64,000 nt of DNA from contig CACCAP010000001.1 in the NCBI GenBank assembly GCA_902544085.1, forward strand, positions 186,001 to 250,000. Direction: 5' to 3'. This DNA comes from an uncultured Bacteroidota bacterium. GTDB lineage: Bacteria > Bacteroidota > Bacteroidia > Flavobacteriales > Flavobacteriaceae. Every line of letters begins with the position of its first letter. Positions within the stretch are counted from its first letter, which is position 1. A program made the position numbers and the translations under genes. This document shows, piece after piece, positions 40,279 through 53,132 of this stretch. The notes beneath the pieces were generated by a model. That model was not told the origin of the DNA. It made no database searches and saw only the letters and a list, made by a program, of their open reading frames with translations.

Positions 40279-41987
40279 TATACTAAAATAGTTACAGGAT
40301 TTTCTAGATAACCCTTGAGTGTTTGTAAAAATAATGACCCTGTAACTCCATCAATTGTTCTGTGATCACAAGCAAGTGTTAGTTTCATAGTATTGCCAAT
40401 CGTTATTTTATCATCAATGACAACAGGTTTTTTAATAATACTTCCTACTGAAAGTATGGCGGAATTGGGTTGATTAATGATTGATGTAAACTCTTTAATT
40501 CCGAACATTCCTAAGTTAGAAATTGTAAAGGTACTTCCCTCAATTTCATCAGGCCTTAATTTTTTTGATTTTGCTCTAACTGCAAAATCACGCACCATAC
40601 TATTTATCGAATGTAATGATTCTGAATCTGCAAATTTTATAACAGGCACAACAAGTCCATCATCAACACCTACTGCAACACCAATGTGAACATGGTTATT
40701 CAGTCTTGTTTTTTCATCTGACCATTGAGAGTTAACCTTTGGGTGTTCTCTGAGCGCTATGGCACATGCCTTGATTACAATGTCATTAAAAGAAATTTTT
40801 GTGTTTGGAATGGAATTGTATTGCTCTCTAAAAGCAATGGCATTATCCATATTAAATTCAACGCTCAAGTAATAATGTGGTGCAGTAAATTTTGACTGAC
40901 TTAATCGCTTGGCAATTGCTTTTCTCATGGAATTATTATCCAATTCATCAAAAGATTCTGATTTGGAAATATTTTTTGAAACTGGAACAACTGGTTGCTG
41001 TTTTTCAAACGACTCAGTTACATCTTGACGGGGTTGTGATGTATCAGGGCTGGGTTCGACATTATCTAAATCACTTTTGATTATTCTACCATTATCACCA
41101 GTTCCTTTGATTGTATTTAAATCAATATTCTTTTCAGCAGCAATTTTCTTGGCGAGTGGTGAGGCAAGAATGCGTTTATCAGAGATAATCGGAGAAATAT
41201 CACTAGATTCAACAATCTCTTCTAATTCCTCACTTTTATTTTCTAAGGTTTCATTTTCCTCTTTCTGTGGACTAGGCGATCCTGAATTATAATGAGCTAA
41301 TGCTTGTTCAGCATCAATTTCAGTTGGAGATATAATAGCGATTAACTCATCTACGTTAACAGTTTCCCCTTGTGCGACACCAATATGTATTAACTTACCA
41401 TCATAAAATGACTCAAATTCCATAGTGGCTTTGTCAGTTTCTATTTCAGCTAATATATCACCCTCTTTAACTTCATCACCTACTTTTTTTAACCAAGATG
41501 ATATCGTCCCCTCCTCCATCGTATCACTTAGACGAGGCATTGTGATATATTGAATACCTGAAAAATCAATATCTGTCTTAGTTAATTCACTATTTTGAGT
41601 ATTAGGTTCATCAGAAATAGAATCTTTTTCTTCAGTTAATAAAACAGGTTCAAGATTTTCAGATTCCGCTTGCTCATTGATTTGATCAACTAAATCGAGT
41701 TGCTTAGGTTCTTCATCACCTTGAACAATATACTGTGAAATATCCTCTCCATCTTCCCCAATAATACAGAGAAGTGAGTCAACATTTGCAGTTACACCCT
41801 CTTCAAGTGCAATATGTAACAATGTACCATCGTGAAAAGATTCGAACTCCATAGTGGCCTTGTCAGTTTCAATTTCAGCCAAAATATCACCCTCGCGAAC
41901 CTTGTCACCTACTTTTTTGAGCCATTGAGAAACTACACCTTCCTCCATAGTATCACTCAGTCTGGGCATTTTAATTACTTCGGCCAT
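40278..41987 (-). CDS. pdhC: Dihydrolipoamide acetyltransferase (E2) of pyruvate dehydrogenase, two lipoyl domains
   Basis: E2 forms the core of the pyruvate dehydrogenase complex and transfers acetyl groups to CoA. The 569-residue product has two lipoyl domains with modified lysines Lys43 and Lys186 (both in ETDKATMEFES), a charged linker, an E3/E1-binding domain (about 270-310, ILASPLAKKIAAEKNI) and the acyltransferase domain, with His542 and Asp546 in DHRTIDG. It starts directly after the pdhA stop. E3 (lpd) and E1-beta are not in the window. Confidence 0.97.
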   Translation of the reverse strand: MAEVIKMPRLSDTMEEGVVSQWLKKVGDKVREGDILAEIETDKATMEFESFHDGTLLHIALEEGVTANVDSLLCIIGEDGEDISQYIVQGDEEPKQLDLVDQINEQAESENLEPVLLTEEKDSISDEPNTQNSELTKTDIDFSGIQYITMPRLSDTMEEGTISSWLKKVGDEVKEGDILAEIETDKATMEFESFYDGKLIHIGVAQGETVNVDELIAIISPTEIDAEQALAHYNSGSPSPQKEENETLENKSEELEEIVESSDISPIISDKRILASPLAKKIAAEKNIDLNTIKGTGDNGRIIKSDLDNVEPSPDTSQPRQDVTESFEKQQPVVPVSKNISKSESFDELDNNSMRKAIAKRLSQSKFTAPHYYLSVEFNMDNAIAFREQYNSIPNTKISFNDIVIKACAIALREHPKVNSQWSDEKTRLNNHVHIGVAVGVDDGLVVPVIKFADSESLHSINSMVRDFAVRAKSKKLRPDEIEGSTFTISNLGMFGIKEFTSIINQPNSAILSVGSIIKKPVVIDDKITIGNTMKLTLACDHRTIDGVTGSLFLQTLKGYLENPVTILV

Positions 41988-42989
41988 TTAATCTAATTTG
42001 TGTTTTAAAAACGGATAGTCTTTTTGCTCGTAAACTGCATCATACATTACACTGATTTCAGGAAAGGGAGATTCCTCAGCAAATTTTTGACAATCTAAAA
42101 CTCTTTCTTTAACTCTTGCATCAATAACTGAGATTTCTTCAGCTGAGGCATAGCTATTTTGAATAAGAATATCCTTTACTTGTGTTATTGGATCAATTTT
42201 TCTGTACTCCTCAACCTCCTCTTTTGTTCTGTATTTTTGTGCATCTGACATTGAATGACCTCTATATCTATAGGTCTTCATTTCCAACAACGAAGGTCCA
42301 TTCCCTGATCGAGCTCTAGTAATTGCCTCATCCAAGGCTTCAGCAACTTTTACAGGATTCATACCATCCACAGGACCACACGGCATCTCATAACCCAAAC
42401 CTAGTTTCCAAATATCCGTATGGTTACTAGTTCGTTTGACTGACGTTCCCATAGCATAACCATTGTTTTCAACTATAAAGACAACAGGGAGATCCCACAG
42501 CATGGCAAGGTTCAATGTTTCATGAAAAGATCCTTGTCTGACAGCTCCATCACCCATAAAGCAAAGTGTGACTGCTCCTCTGTTAAAATATTTATCTCCA
42601 AAGGCCATACCTGCACCCAATGGGATTTGTCCACCAACAATACCATGGCCTCCATGAAATCTGTGTTCTTTTGAAAAGATATGCATAGATCCACCAAGTC
42701 CGTTTGAGGTACCTGTAGTCTTTCCATATAATTCAGCCATCACTTTTTTAGGATCTACACCCATGCCAATGGGCATAACATGATTTCTGTAGGCTGTTAT
42801 CATTCGATCCTTTTCAAGATCCATAACGTGAAGAGCACCAGCTAGAATAGCCTCTTGGCCATTGTAAAGGTGAAGAAAACCTCTAACTTTTTGCTGAATA
42901 TATACTGATGCTAACTTATCTTCAAACTTTCTCCAAAAGAGCATTTCCTCATACCAGCTTAAATAAATCTCCTTTGTTATTGGCCTCAT
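41988..42989 (-). CDS. pdhA: Pyruvate dehydrogenase E1 component, alpha subunit
   Basis: E1-alpha with E1-beta decarboxylates pyruvate using thiamine diphosphate. The 333-residue product has the TPP motif from GDGAVRQGSF to VFIVENNGYAMG, the phosphorylation-loop-like YRYRGHSMSDAQKYR block and GGSMHIFSKEHRFHGGHGIV. It is the heterotetrameric type, so a separate pdhB must exist elsewhere; in Flavobacteriia it is commonly unlinked. A TATCTTTG element lies just upstream. Confidence 0.97.
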   Translation of the reverse strand: MRPITKEIYLSWYEEMLFWRKFEDKLASVYIQQKVRGFLHLYNGQEAILAGALHVMDLEKDRMITAYRNHVMPIGMGVDPKKVMAELYGKTTGTSNGLGGSMHIFSKEHRFHGGHGIVGGQIPLGAGMAFGDKYFNRGAVTLCFMGDGAVRQGSFHETLNLAMLWDLPVVFIVENNGYAMGTSVKRTSNHTDIWKLGLGYEMPCGPVDGMNPVKVAEALDEAITRARSGNGPSLLEMKTYRYRGHSMSDAQKYRTKEEVEEYRKIDPITQVKDILIQNSYASAEEISVIDARVKERVLDCQKFAEESPFPEISVMYDAVYEQKDYPFLKHKLD

Positions 42990-42999
42990 ATATCAAGCG

Positions 43000-43007
43000 C
43001 AAAGATA
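43000..43007 (-). promoter_or_regulatory. -7 element (TATCTTTG) for pdhA-pdhC
   Basis: The minus strand reads TATCTTTG, an exact TAnnTTTG match, 10 nt before the pdhA ATG. Upstream, the expected -33 zone falls inside an 11-bp inverted repeat and has only TTTAA. Confidence 0.5.
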
Positions 43008-43033
43008 GTTTAAAAAATTCAGTTTTTAAACTA
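43006..43033 (-). terminator. 11-bp inverted repeat after porV: weak terminator or pdhA operator
   Basis: TAGTTTAAAAA at 43006-43016 is the exact reverse complement of TTTTTAAACTA at 43023-43033, with a 6-nt loop. It lies 10 nt past the porV stop and touches the pdhA -7 element. The stem is nearly all A/T and no T tract follows, so termination would be weak; overlap with the pdhA promoter leaves an operator role open. Confidence 0.4.
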
Positions 43034-43043
43034 GCGAATTGTC

Positions 43044-44165
43044 TTAATCAAAAGCATAAGCAAGTCCAACTCTAAGTGTGTTTTCAAGAGGACTAATTAC
43101 GTCAGAAGTAGATATCAAATAAGATAAATCAATCTTCAAATCATTAGTAATAAAACCTGCTCCAGCAGTTATAAATTTTCTCGATCCTTTTAGTTCGTGT
43201 TCGCTAAAATAACCAGATCTCAAGAAGAAAGATTCATTAAAAGTGTACTCTAATCCAATTGAATATGTCAACTCTTTAAGTTCCTCACTAAATCCATCAG
43301 GAGCATCATTGAACGATTTAAATAAACCCGATAAGAAACTAATATCAGGTTGTCTATATGCAATCAAATCTCCAGAAGAATTAAATACTTCTTCGCTAGG
43401 TGTAGGAACCAATAATTTATTGATTTCAAAAGTAGCAGATAAACTATTGCTACTATCAAAAATAAATTCATATCCAGCGCCAAGTCTTAAGTTGGTAGGA
43501 ATGAAACTTTCATTTCCTTGCTCAGCATATTTCATTTTAGGACCTAGATTAGAAATATTGAAACCTGCTCTCCAAATACCTTCTGATCCACCAGTCTGAA
43601 CAACATCTGATTGATAAAAGCCTGAAATATCAACTGCAACAGAAGATGCAGAATCAGTCTCATCACCCAATGACTGAATTTTTACGTCTGAGAGTAAAAA
43701 TCTTCCAGCAACAGCCATTGAAAAGTTTTCACTTAATTTCAATGAGTATGCTGCATCCAGTGTGAATTCATTGGGATTTTCAACTATGGGAATATCCAAC
43801 GGGTTTTGGAGAATGTCTATATCCCCTAGATTAAAGTATTTCAAACTTGCACTCCAAGCAGATCTATCTGAAATCTTATTGTAATAAGAGATATTAGCAA
43901 GAAAAATATCATTTACTAATTTGCTCAAATAAGGTGTGTAACTAAATCCAACCCCTCCACTTCTCTCACTAAAGACATATTTAGCTGGATTCCAATGCTG
44001 TGAAAAGTTATCCATAGGGGTAGCAACACCTTGCTCTCCCATTCCAGCAGCCCTTGCATCAGATGCAATCATTAAGAATGGTACAGCTGTGGTGATAACT
44101 CTTCTTTCCTGGCCATAGCTATTTAATAGCACCAGTGAAAAAAGTAATAAGAAAATTTTTCTCAT
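43044..44165 (-). CDS. porV: Type IX secretion system outer-membrane protein PorV (LptO)
   Basis: PorV is a 14-stranded outer-membrane barrel of the FadL type. It takes T9SS cargo from the SprA translocon to the PorU sortase. The 373-residue product has a signal peptide (about 1-18, ending NSYG-Q), the family opening VITTAVPFLMIASDARAAGM with GEQGVATPMDNFSQHWNPAK, and barrel strands to the end GLAYAFD. It follows the fibre gene by 20 nt on the same strand. porU, its common neighbour, is absent here. Confidence 0.92.
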   Translation of the reverse strand: MRKIFLLLFSLVLLNSYGQERRVITTAVPFLMIASDARAAGMGEQGVATPMDNFSQHWNPAKYVFSERSGGVGFSYTPYLSKLVNDIFLANISYYNKISDRSAWSASLKYFNLGDIDILQNPLDIPIVENPNEFTLDAAYSLKLSENFSMAVAGRFLLSDVKIQSLGDETDSASSVAVDISGFYQSDVVQTGGSEGIWRAGFNISNLGPKMKYAEQGNESFIPTNLRLGAGYEFIFDSSNSLSATFEINKLLVPTPSEEVFNSSGDLIAYRQPDISFLSGLFKSFNDAPDGFSEELKELTYSIGLEYTFNESFFLRSGYFSEHELKGSRKFITAGAGFITNDLKIDLSYLISTSDVISPLENTLRVGLAYAFD

Positions 44166-44185
44166 AATTTATTTTTTTAATTTTT

Positions 44186-47908
<3,723 letters not shown>

Positions 47909-47923
47909 TTTTAAAAATTGATA

Positions 47924-48391
47924 TTAGTATTTAATTATTTTAATTGTTTTATTAAGTTTTTGATTTTTAAAGAGGTGAACAAAATAAACACCGTTTGCCA
48001 AAGTTGAAACATCCAGTGCAAATGGATTGGAATCAACTTCTCCATCACCAACATATTGACCGTTTGGTGAACTTATAGCGTAAGTTACAGATCCAATATC
48101 ATCAACACCTAAGTTGATGTAAATGATTCTGGTAGTAGGGTTGGGATAGGCTTTCACACCTATAAAATCAAATTCGATTGTATTTCCATTTACATAAAAT
48201 GACTGAATAATACCCTCCTTGTAATCTAAATTGTCTGCAATTTGACTTTGATAAAAGATTTGTCCTACCGAAAAGTCTACATTTAGTGAACTTGAATCCG
48301 AAGATGTGCCACTACTTGTAACTGTACCACTTTGGGTAAAAGCAGTAAAAAATGTGAAAAGGAAAACAATAGAAAGCGCTAAATGTTTCAT
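47924..48391 (-). CDS. Small secreted protein with T9SS type A sorting domain
   Basis: This is predicted cargo of the type IX secretion system. The 155-residue product has a signal peptide (about 1-19, ending TAFT-Q), a Ser/Thr-rich start, a short beta domain with VDFSVGQIFYQSQ, and a C-terminal sorting domain (about 79-155) beginning VKAYPNPTTRIIYIN and ending NKTIKIIKY, the classical type A pattern. Bacteroidota proteins of this small kind often precede long tail-fibre-like genes. It lies 15 nt upstream of the fibre gene, so the two are surely co-transcribed. It could cap or anchor the fibre; that is inference. Confidence 0.85.
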   Translation of the reverse strand: MKHLALSIVFLFTFFTAFTQSGTVTSSGTSSDSSSLNVDFSVGQIFYQSQIADNLDYKEGIIQSFYVNGNTIEFDFIGVKAYPNPTTRIIYINLGVDDIGSVTYAISSPNGQYVGDGEVDSNPFALDVSTLANGVYFVHLFKNQKLNKTIKIIKY

Positions 48392-48429
48392 GTTTTATGT
48401 AATTGAAAATATATTTTTTGGTTGTTTTC

Positions 48430-48460
48430 CTAAGTTATAAATTATTTAAAAACAAACAAA
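48430..48460 (-). promoter_or_regulatory. Probable promoter (TTTG-N19-TAACTTAG) of the T9SS cargo/fibre/porV unit
   Basis: On the minus strand TTTG at 48457-48460 is followed after 19 nt by TAACTTAG at 48430-48437, one mismatch from TAnnTTTG. It lies 38 nt before the start of the small T9SS protein. The spacing equals that of the rpsL promoter. Confidence 0.5.
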
Positions 48461-48467
48461 AGTTTGT
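48452..48467. repeat. 6-bp inverted repeat in the divergent cargo/gldJ gap
   Basis: ACAAAC-AAAA-GTTTGT lies over the -33 element of the cargo/fibre promoter, in the 169-nt gap (48392-48560) between the divergent T9SS cargo gene and gldJ. It is a possible operator. Nothing else in the gap is convincing; no exact TAnnTTTG was found for gldJ. Confidence 0.35.
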
Positions 48468-48560
48468 GATTATATTTTGTGTCAGGCACCATTCTTGTGT
48501 TATTAAAATTGAGGATTATTTTAATGTAATTTGGTTTATTTATATATTTACATCCATTAA

Positions 48561-50177
48561 ATGAAAAATTTTAACATCATTTTGTTCTTTTTTACAGTGC
48601 TATTAATAGTTGGTTGCAACCGAAATAGCATGAAGGGAAGTGGAAAAAATTCTTCCTCTGCAACTGGTTGGAGCATCAACGACAAAGAGTCCGGTGGTTT
48701 TTCATACAACAAGAAATACAAAGGACAAATTTCTGCACCAGGAATGATATTTATCCAAGGAGGAACTTTCGTCAAGGGAAATGCAAAAGACAATGTTCTT
48801 AATGATTGGAATAACACCCCTACCCAGCAATATGTGCGTTCATTTTTTATGGATGAAACTGAAGTTACAAATGTTATGTACAGGGAATATTTGTTTTGGC
48901 TGAAAAAAAGATTTTACAAGTCTGATTCTGAAGAAATCAGAAATATTTATTTCGCAGCCCTACCTGACACGCTTGTTTGGAGAAATCCTTTGGGCTTTAA
49001 TGAGGATATGGTTAATAATTATTTGAGGCACCCTGCATTCAACAATCACCCTGTTGTTGGAGTTTCTTGGGTTCAAGCTCAAAACTTCTCAAAGTGGAGA
49101 ACTAACAGGGTAAATGAAAAACTGCTTATTGATAAAGGTTATTTAAATGAAGAGGCGTTAATGGAACAATACAACGATAGTTCAAATGTATACGGTTTTA
49201 ACACCTTAACATATTTAGTGAGTCCTAAATCTGCTTACGGCGGCAACTTAGAAAATTTAATTGAAGGAACTGCATCGGCTGATGATGAAAATCCTGAATT
49301 TGTTTCCATTGAAACTGGCCTACTAGTTCCAACCTATAGACTTCCGACTGAAGCCGAGTGGGAATATGCAGCTCTTGGCTTAGAGGAATTAAGAGAAGGA
49401 AATCTCTACAGAGGAAAAAAGAAATTTCCATGGTCTGGTGAATATACTAGATCACAACAAAAAAAGACACTTGGAGATCAGCTTGCAAATTTCAAATTAG
49501 GTAGAGGTGACTATGGTGGAATAGCAGGGTGGTCTGAGGAAGGTAGTGGAATTACTACAAGCAGTAGAGCCTACCCACCCAATAGCTTTGGTTTATACGG
49601 AATGGCTGGAAATGTATCTGAGTGGGTTGCTGATGTTTACAGACCAATAATTGATGAAGAAGCTAACGACTTCAATTATTACAGAGGAAATGTCTATTCA
49701 AAACCTCAAATCACCAGAGATGGAAAAATCACCACGATCGACAGAGAAAACTTCAAGGATCAGTTTCAGGTAATGGAAAATGGACGACTAAAAATATTTA
49801 AGTTACCGGGGGAGATTGCTTCAGAAGAACTTAGTGAAGATGATTTAAGAAGAATTAACTACACAAGGGCTGAGAATAGAGATTTTCAAGATGGTGATAA
49901 CGAATCAACAAGAGAATTTGCTAGCAGTAGCAGTAGTTTAAACAGACCCATGTATAGTGATCCTACACTAACTAAATCTGCATCCACAAAAAGATTAACA
50001 TTAATCAGTAATGAGGCTAGAGTTTACAAGGGTGGTTCTTGGCTTGATAGATCTTATTATTTAGATCCTGCTCAGAGAAGATTTTATCCAGAATATTTTG
50101 CAACAAACTTCATTGGTTTTAGAAACGCCATGTCCTACATGGGTGAAGACAGAAACCAAACTAAGCCCAAAAGATAA
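48561..50177 (+). CDS. gldJ: Gliding motility lipoprotein GldJ
   Basis: GldJ is an outer-membrane-associated lipoprotein that stabilises GldK and is needed for gliding and type IX secretion. The 538-residue product has a lipoprotein signal (LLIVGC, Cys19) and a formylglycine-generating-enzyme/sulfatase-modifying fold. The fold blocks are GMIFIQGGTFVKGN, MDETEVTNVMYREYLFWL, HPVVGVSWVQAQNFSKWR, YRLPTEAEWEYAA, GLYGMAGNVSEWVADVYRP and KGGSWLDRSYYLDPAQRRFY. The WNNTPTQQYV and PDTLVWRNPLG blocks match GldJ specifically. murF follows 42 nt later, the usual flavobacterial order. Confidence 0.93.
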   Translation: MKNFNIILFFFTVLLIVGCNRNSMKGSGKNSSSATGWSINDKESGGFSYNKKYKGQISAPGMIFIQGGTFVKGNAKDNVLNDWNNTPTQQYVRSFFMDETEVTNVMYREYLFWLKKRFYKSDSEEIRNIYFAALPDTLVWRNPLGFNEDMVNNYLRHPAFNNHPVVGVSWVQAQNFSKWRTNRVNEKLLIDKGYLNEEALMEQYNDSSNVYGFNTLTYLVSPKSAYGGNLENLIEGTASADDENPEFVSIETGLLVPTYRLPTEAEWEYAALGLEELREGNLYRGKKKFPWSGEYTRSQQKKTLGDQLANFKLGRGDYGGIAGWSEEGSGITTSSRAYPPNSFGLYGMAGNVSEWVADVYRPIIDEEANDFNYYRGNVYSKPQITRDGKITTIDRENFKDQFQVMENGRLKIFKLPGEIASEELSEDDLRRINYTRAENRDFQDGDNESTREFASSSSSLNRPMYSDPTLTKSASTKRLTLISNEARVYKGGSWLDRSYYLDPAQRRFYPEYFATNFIGFRNAMSYMGEDRNQTKPKR

Positions 50178-50219
50178 TTTTTCTTTATTTCACGTTGACA
50201 TATTCTTTATCTTTAGGTT

Positions 50220-51500
50220 ATGCCTATGATTCATGAACTTTATGAAGAGTTAAAATCATCTAATTTTCTAGTTGATATAGACTCTAGAAAAATCAGAAAA
50301 GGTTCTATTTTTTTTGGAATTAAAGGGGATAATTTTAATGGTAATGACTATGTGTTTGATGCAATTAGAAAGGGATCTCGTTTAGCTATTACTGACAAAG
50401 AAAATCCAAACTTAAACAATGATCCTAGAATAATAAAAGTTTCTGACGCCTTAAGTACACTCCAAGAACTCTCCAAATTTCACAGAAAAAGCAGCAGCGC
50501 CAAGGTAATAGGGATAACAGGAAGCAATGGCAAGACTACAACAAAAGAGCTAATTTATTCTGTGCTAAGTACAAAATTCAAAACAATTTGCACATTAGGT
50601 AATTATAATAACCACATTGGCTTACCGTTAAGTCTATTTGAAATCAGAGATGATACTGAGTTCGCAATTATCGAAATGGGAGCAAATAATTTTGGAGAAA
50701 TTGCACTTCTAACATCAATATGTGAACCAGATTACGGATACATTACAAATTTTGGAAAGGCTCATCTTGAGGGTTTTATTAACATAGATGGAGTCATAAA
50801 AGCCAAGACTGAATTGTATAACTGGATAATTAAAAATGATAAAACTATTTTAATTAATGGAGACGATAAAAATCAGAAAAAATATGATGTTCACAAACAC
50901 ATTGTCTTTGGAAGAAATAAGAATTTTAACTATGATTTTAAAGAAAAGAGTAATGATTTTGTAAATGTTTTATTCGATAGTTTTCTATTTGATACAAATC
51001 TCTATGGCAGATACAACTATTCAAATGTTTGTGCTGCAATAGCTTTAGGATTGGAGTTTGGAATTGATAAGAATGAAATCAATCATTCATTAAAAAACTA
51101 TCAATCAAAAAACAATCGATCTGAAGTTATTAAAGTTGGTAATAAAAGAATTATTCTTGATGCGTACAATGCAAATCCATCTAGCATGGAGGAAGCCATT
51201 AAGTCATTTTCAATATTAGAGGGTGATAAAACAATTATTCTTGGTGATATGTACGAACTAGGCGATGATTCATTGAATGAACATAAAAAAATTATAAAAC
51301 TTTGTGAAGAGAATAAGCATTCTAAATGTATTTTTATTGGAGAGAAATTTTATAGTTTTTCAAATGATAAACACACCTCAACATTTTTTAAAAACAAATC
51401 CAATTTTTTTAATTCTGGGATTGAAATAAGAGAGAAGAATATTCTTATCAAAGGATCACGCGGAATGAAAATGGAAGAAATCTTAAAACATATACAATAA
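50220..51500 (+). CDS. murF: UDP-N-acetylmuramoyl-tripeptide--D-alanyl-D-alanine ligase
   Basis: MurF adds D-Ala-D-Ala to the peptidoglycan precursor in the cytoplasm. The 426-residue product has the N-terminal UDP-binding domain (IDSRKIRKGSIFFGIKGDNF), the ATP loop GITGSNGKTTTKELI at about 97-111, the central GNYNNHIGLPLSLF and EMGANNFGEI blocks, and the C-terminal domain with ILDAYNANPSSMEEAI and GDMYELG. It overlaps the following amidase gene by 1 nt (TAATG). Confidence 0.96.
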   Translation: MPMIHELYEELKSSNFLVDIDSRKIRKGSIFFGIKGDNFNGNDYVFDAIRKGSRLAITDKENPNLNNDPRIIKVSDALSTLQELSKFHRKSSSAKVIGITGSNGKTTTKELIYSVLSTKFKTICTLGNYNNHIGLPLSLFEIRDDTEFAIIEMGANNFGEIALLTSICEPDYGYITNFGKAHLEGFINIDGVIKAKTELYNWIIKNDKTILINGDDKNQKKYDVHKHIVFGRNKNFNYDFKEKSNDFVNVLFDSFLFDTNLYGRYNYSNVCAAIALGLEFGIDKNEINHSLKNYQSKNNRSEVIKVGNKRIILDAYNANPSSMEEAIKSFSILEGDKTIILGDMYELGDDSLNEHKKIIKLCEENKHSKCIFIGEKFYSFSNDKHTSTFFKNKSNFFNSGIEIREKNILIKGSRGMKMEEILKHIQ

Positions 51501-53131
51501 TGAAAAAAAATCTAACCTTTCTTATTATCACAACCTTGCTCATATCATGCAACAATAACTTAATTAAAAAATGGGAAAATTATGATGAGAGCAATGAAAT
51601 CAAAATGAACTCTGAAAATGAAAACAAAAGACTCCAATTTAAAAGAATTCAGTCAATCTCAAATGACAAAAATCAACTCATCAGTGGGTTTGAGAAAGAA
51701 ATATTCAACTTTTTAAAAAATGAATATGATTTTGTAAAAGAATTGGTTCATGAAAAATCCATTCCTGAAATTCAAAAAAGTGTCATTGATGGAAAATTAA
51801 CCTATTATAAATTGTCACTTTTTTACTTGACAAGAATTTATCTTATAGAATTTGATCAAGAACAGTATTTAAATTCCATCATATCAATCAATAGAAACAT
51901 ACTAAAAGAAGCAAAAAATAAAGACAAAATAAAAAACACTGAAATTTACTCTCTACACGGGATTCCAATTCTGTTAAAGGATAACATAGGTTTTGAGGGA
52001 CTGCCAACCACAGCTGGAGCACATAGCCTAAAAAATAATTTTACAGATGATGCATCAATAGTAAAACAATTGAAGGATAAAGGGGCTTTAATTCTTGGTA
52101 AAACAAATTTAAGTGAATGGGCCAATTATTTTTGTTATGGATGTCCAAATGGATACAGCGCGATGGGTGGTCAAACACTTCACCCCTATGGTAGAAAGAT
52201 TTTAGATACTGGTGGGTCTAGCTCTGGAAGTGGAGTGTCAACAACTTCAAACTTAGCTGCGGGATCATTGGGGTCTGAAACCTCTGGATCTATTTTATCA
52301 CCATCATCGGCAAACTCACTTGTCGGAATGAAACCAACAATAGGTAATATTAGTAGAGCAGGAATAGTTCCAATATCATCAACACTTGATACTGCTGGTC
52401 CAATGACAAAATTTGTAATTGATAATATATTGATTTATAACGCGATCAATGATCTTGATCCTATGGATGAATACTCTGTTGAAAATAACGATATTAATAT
52501 AGAAAAAGTTATGGAAAGTAAAGTCGATGTTTACAAAATTGGCTACTATAAAAGCTTTTATCAGAGAGATTCACTTTATAAAAATTCTATTGATTTTCTC
52601 GAGGATCAAGGGATCAAATTTCAAGCCATTGATGCTCCAAATATTAGATTGGATGGTTTTGCTAAAATATTGGACGAAGATATGAGACATGATCTTAGAA
52701 GCTATCTGTTTTCTTTTGGAAATAAGAAACTTGAAGTTGAGGATATTTTAACAATTATAAAGTACAATGAAATGGATTCTATTGAGAGAGCGCCTTACGG
52801 ACAGGGAATATTCAAAAAAATAATTCAAGATACAATGTCAATTAATGATTTTGAAGATTTAAAATTTAAACTGATGACAAAAGGAAATGAGTTTTTTGAT
52901 ATTCCTATGGATAAATACAATTTAGATGCGGTACTTTCGATAAATAATTATCATGCAGGGTATGCTGCGATGGCTCACAATCCATGCCTAACAATACCAA
53001 TGAAACTTAGAAAAAATAATGAGCCAGCTGGTTTAACAATTATTGGAAAGTCATTTCAGGAGCAGCAACTTTATGAGATAGGCTACTTTTTTGAAAAAAC
53101 ATATGAGGGCAGGATTCCACCCCAAAACTAA
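51500..53131 (+). CDS. Amidase-signature-family lipoprotein
   Basis: This is a periplasmic or outer-membrane amide hydrolase. The 543-residue product has a lipoprotein signal (TLLISC, Cys17) and an amidase-signature domain with the full Ser-cisSer-Lys triad: Lys160 in ILLKDNIG, Ser240/241 in GGSSSGSG and Ser264 in SETSGSILSP. It resembles secreted amidases rather than GatA, which is cytoplasmic. The natural substrate is unknown. The 1-nt overlap with murF suggests co-expression but not necessarily a cell-wall role. It ends 1 nt from the convergent YceI gene. Confidence 0.88.
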   Translation: MKKNLTFLIITTLLISCNNNLIKKWENYDESNEIKMNSENENKRLQFKRIQSISNDKNQLISGFEKEIFNFLKNEYDFVKELVHEKSIPEIQKSVIDGKLTYYKLSLFYLTRIYLIEFDQEQYLNSIISINRNILKEAKNKDKIKNTEIYSLHGIPILLKDNIGFEGLPTTAGAHSLKNNFTDDASIVKQLKDKGALILGKTNLSEWANYFCYGCPNGYSAMGGQTLHPYGRKILDTGGSSSGSGVSTTSNLAAGSLGSETSGSILSPSSANSLVGMKPTIGNISRAGIVPISSTLDTAGPMTKFVIDNILIYNAINDLDPMDEYSVENNDINIEKVMESKVDVYKIGYYKSFYQRDSLYKNSIDFLEDQGIKFQAIDAPNIRLDGFAKILDEDMRHDLRSYLFSFGNKKLEVEDILTIIKYNEMDSIERAPYGQGIFKKIIQDTMSINDFEDLKFKLMTKGNEFFDIPMDKYNLDAVLSINNYHAGYAAMAHNPCLTIPMKLRKNNEPAGLTIIGKSFQEQQLYEIGYFFEKTYEGRIPPQN

Positions 53132-53132
53132 G

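Noticed and set aside
50195-50200. TTGACA before murF as a classical -35 box
   Set aside because: Bacteroidota sigma factors do not use TTGACA/TATAAT, and no -7 element lies at the right distance; TATCTTTA nearby is imperfect and too close to the start.
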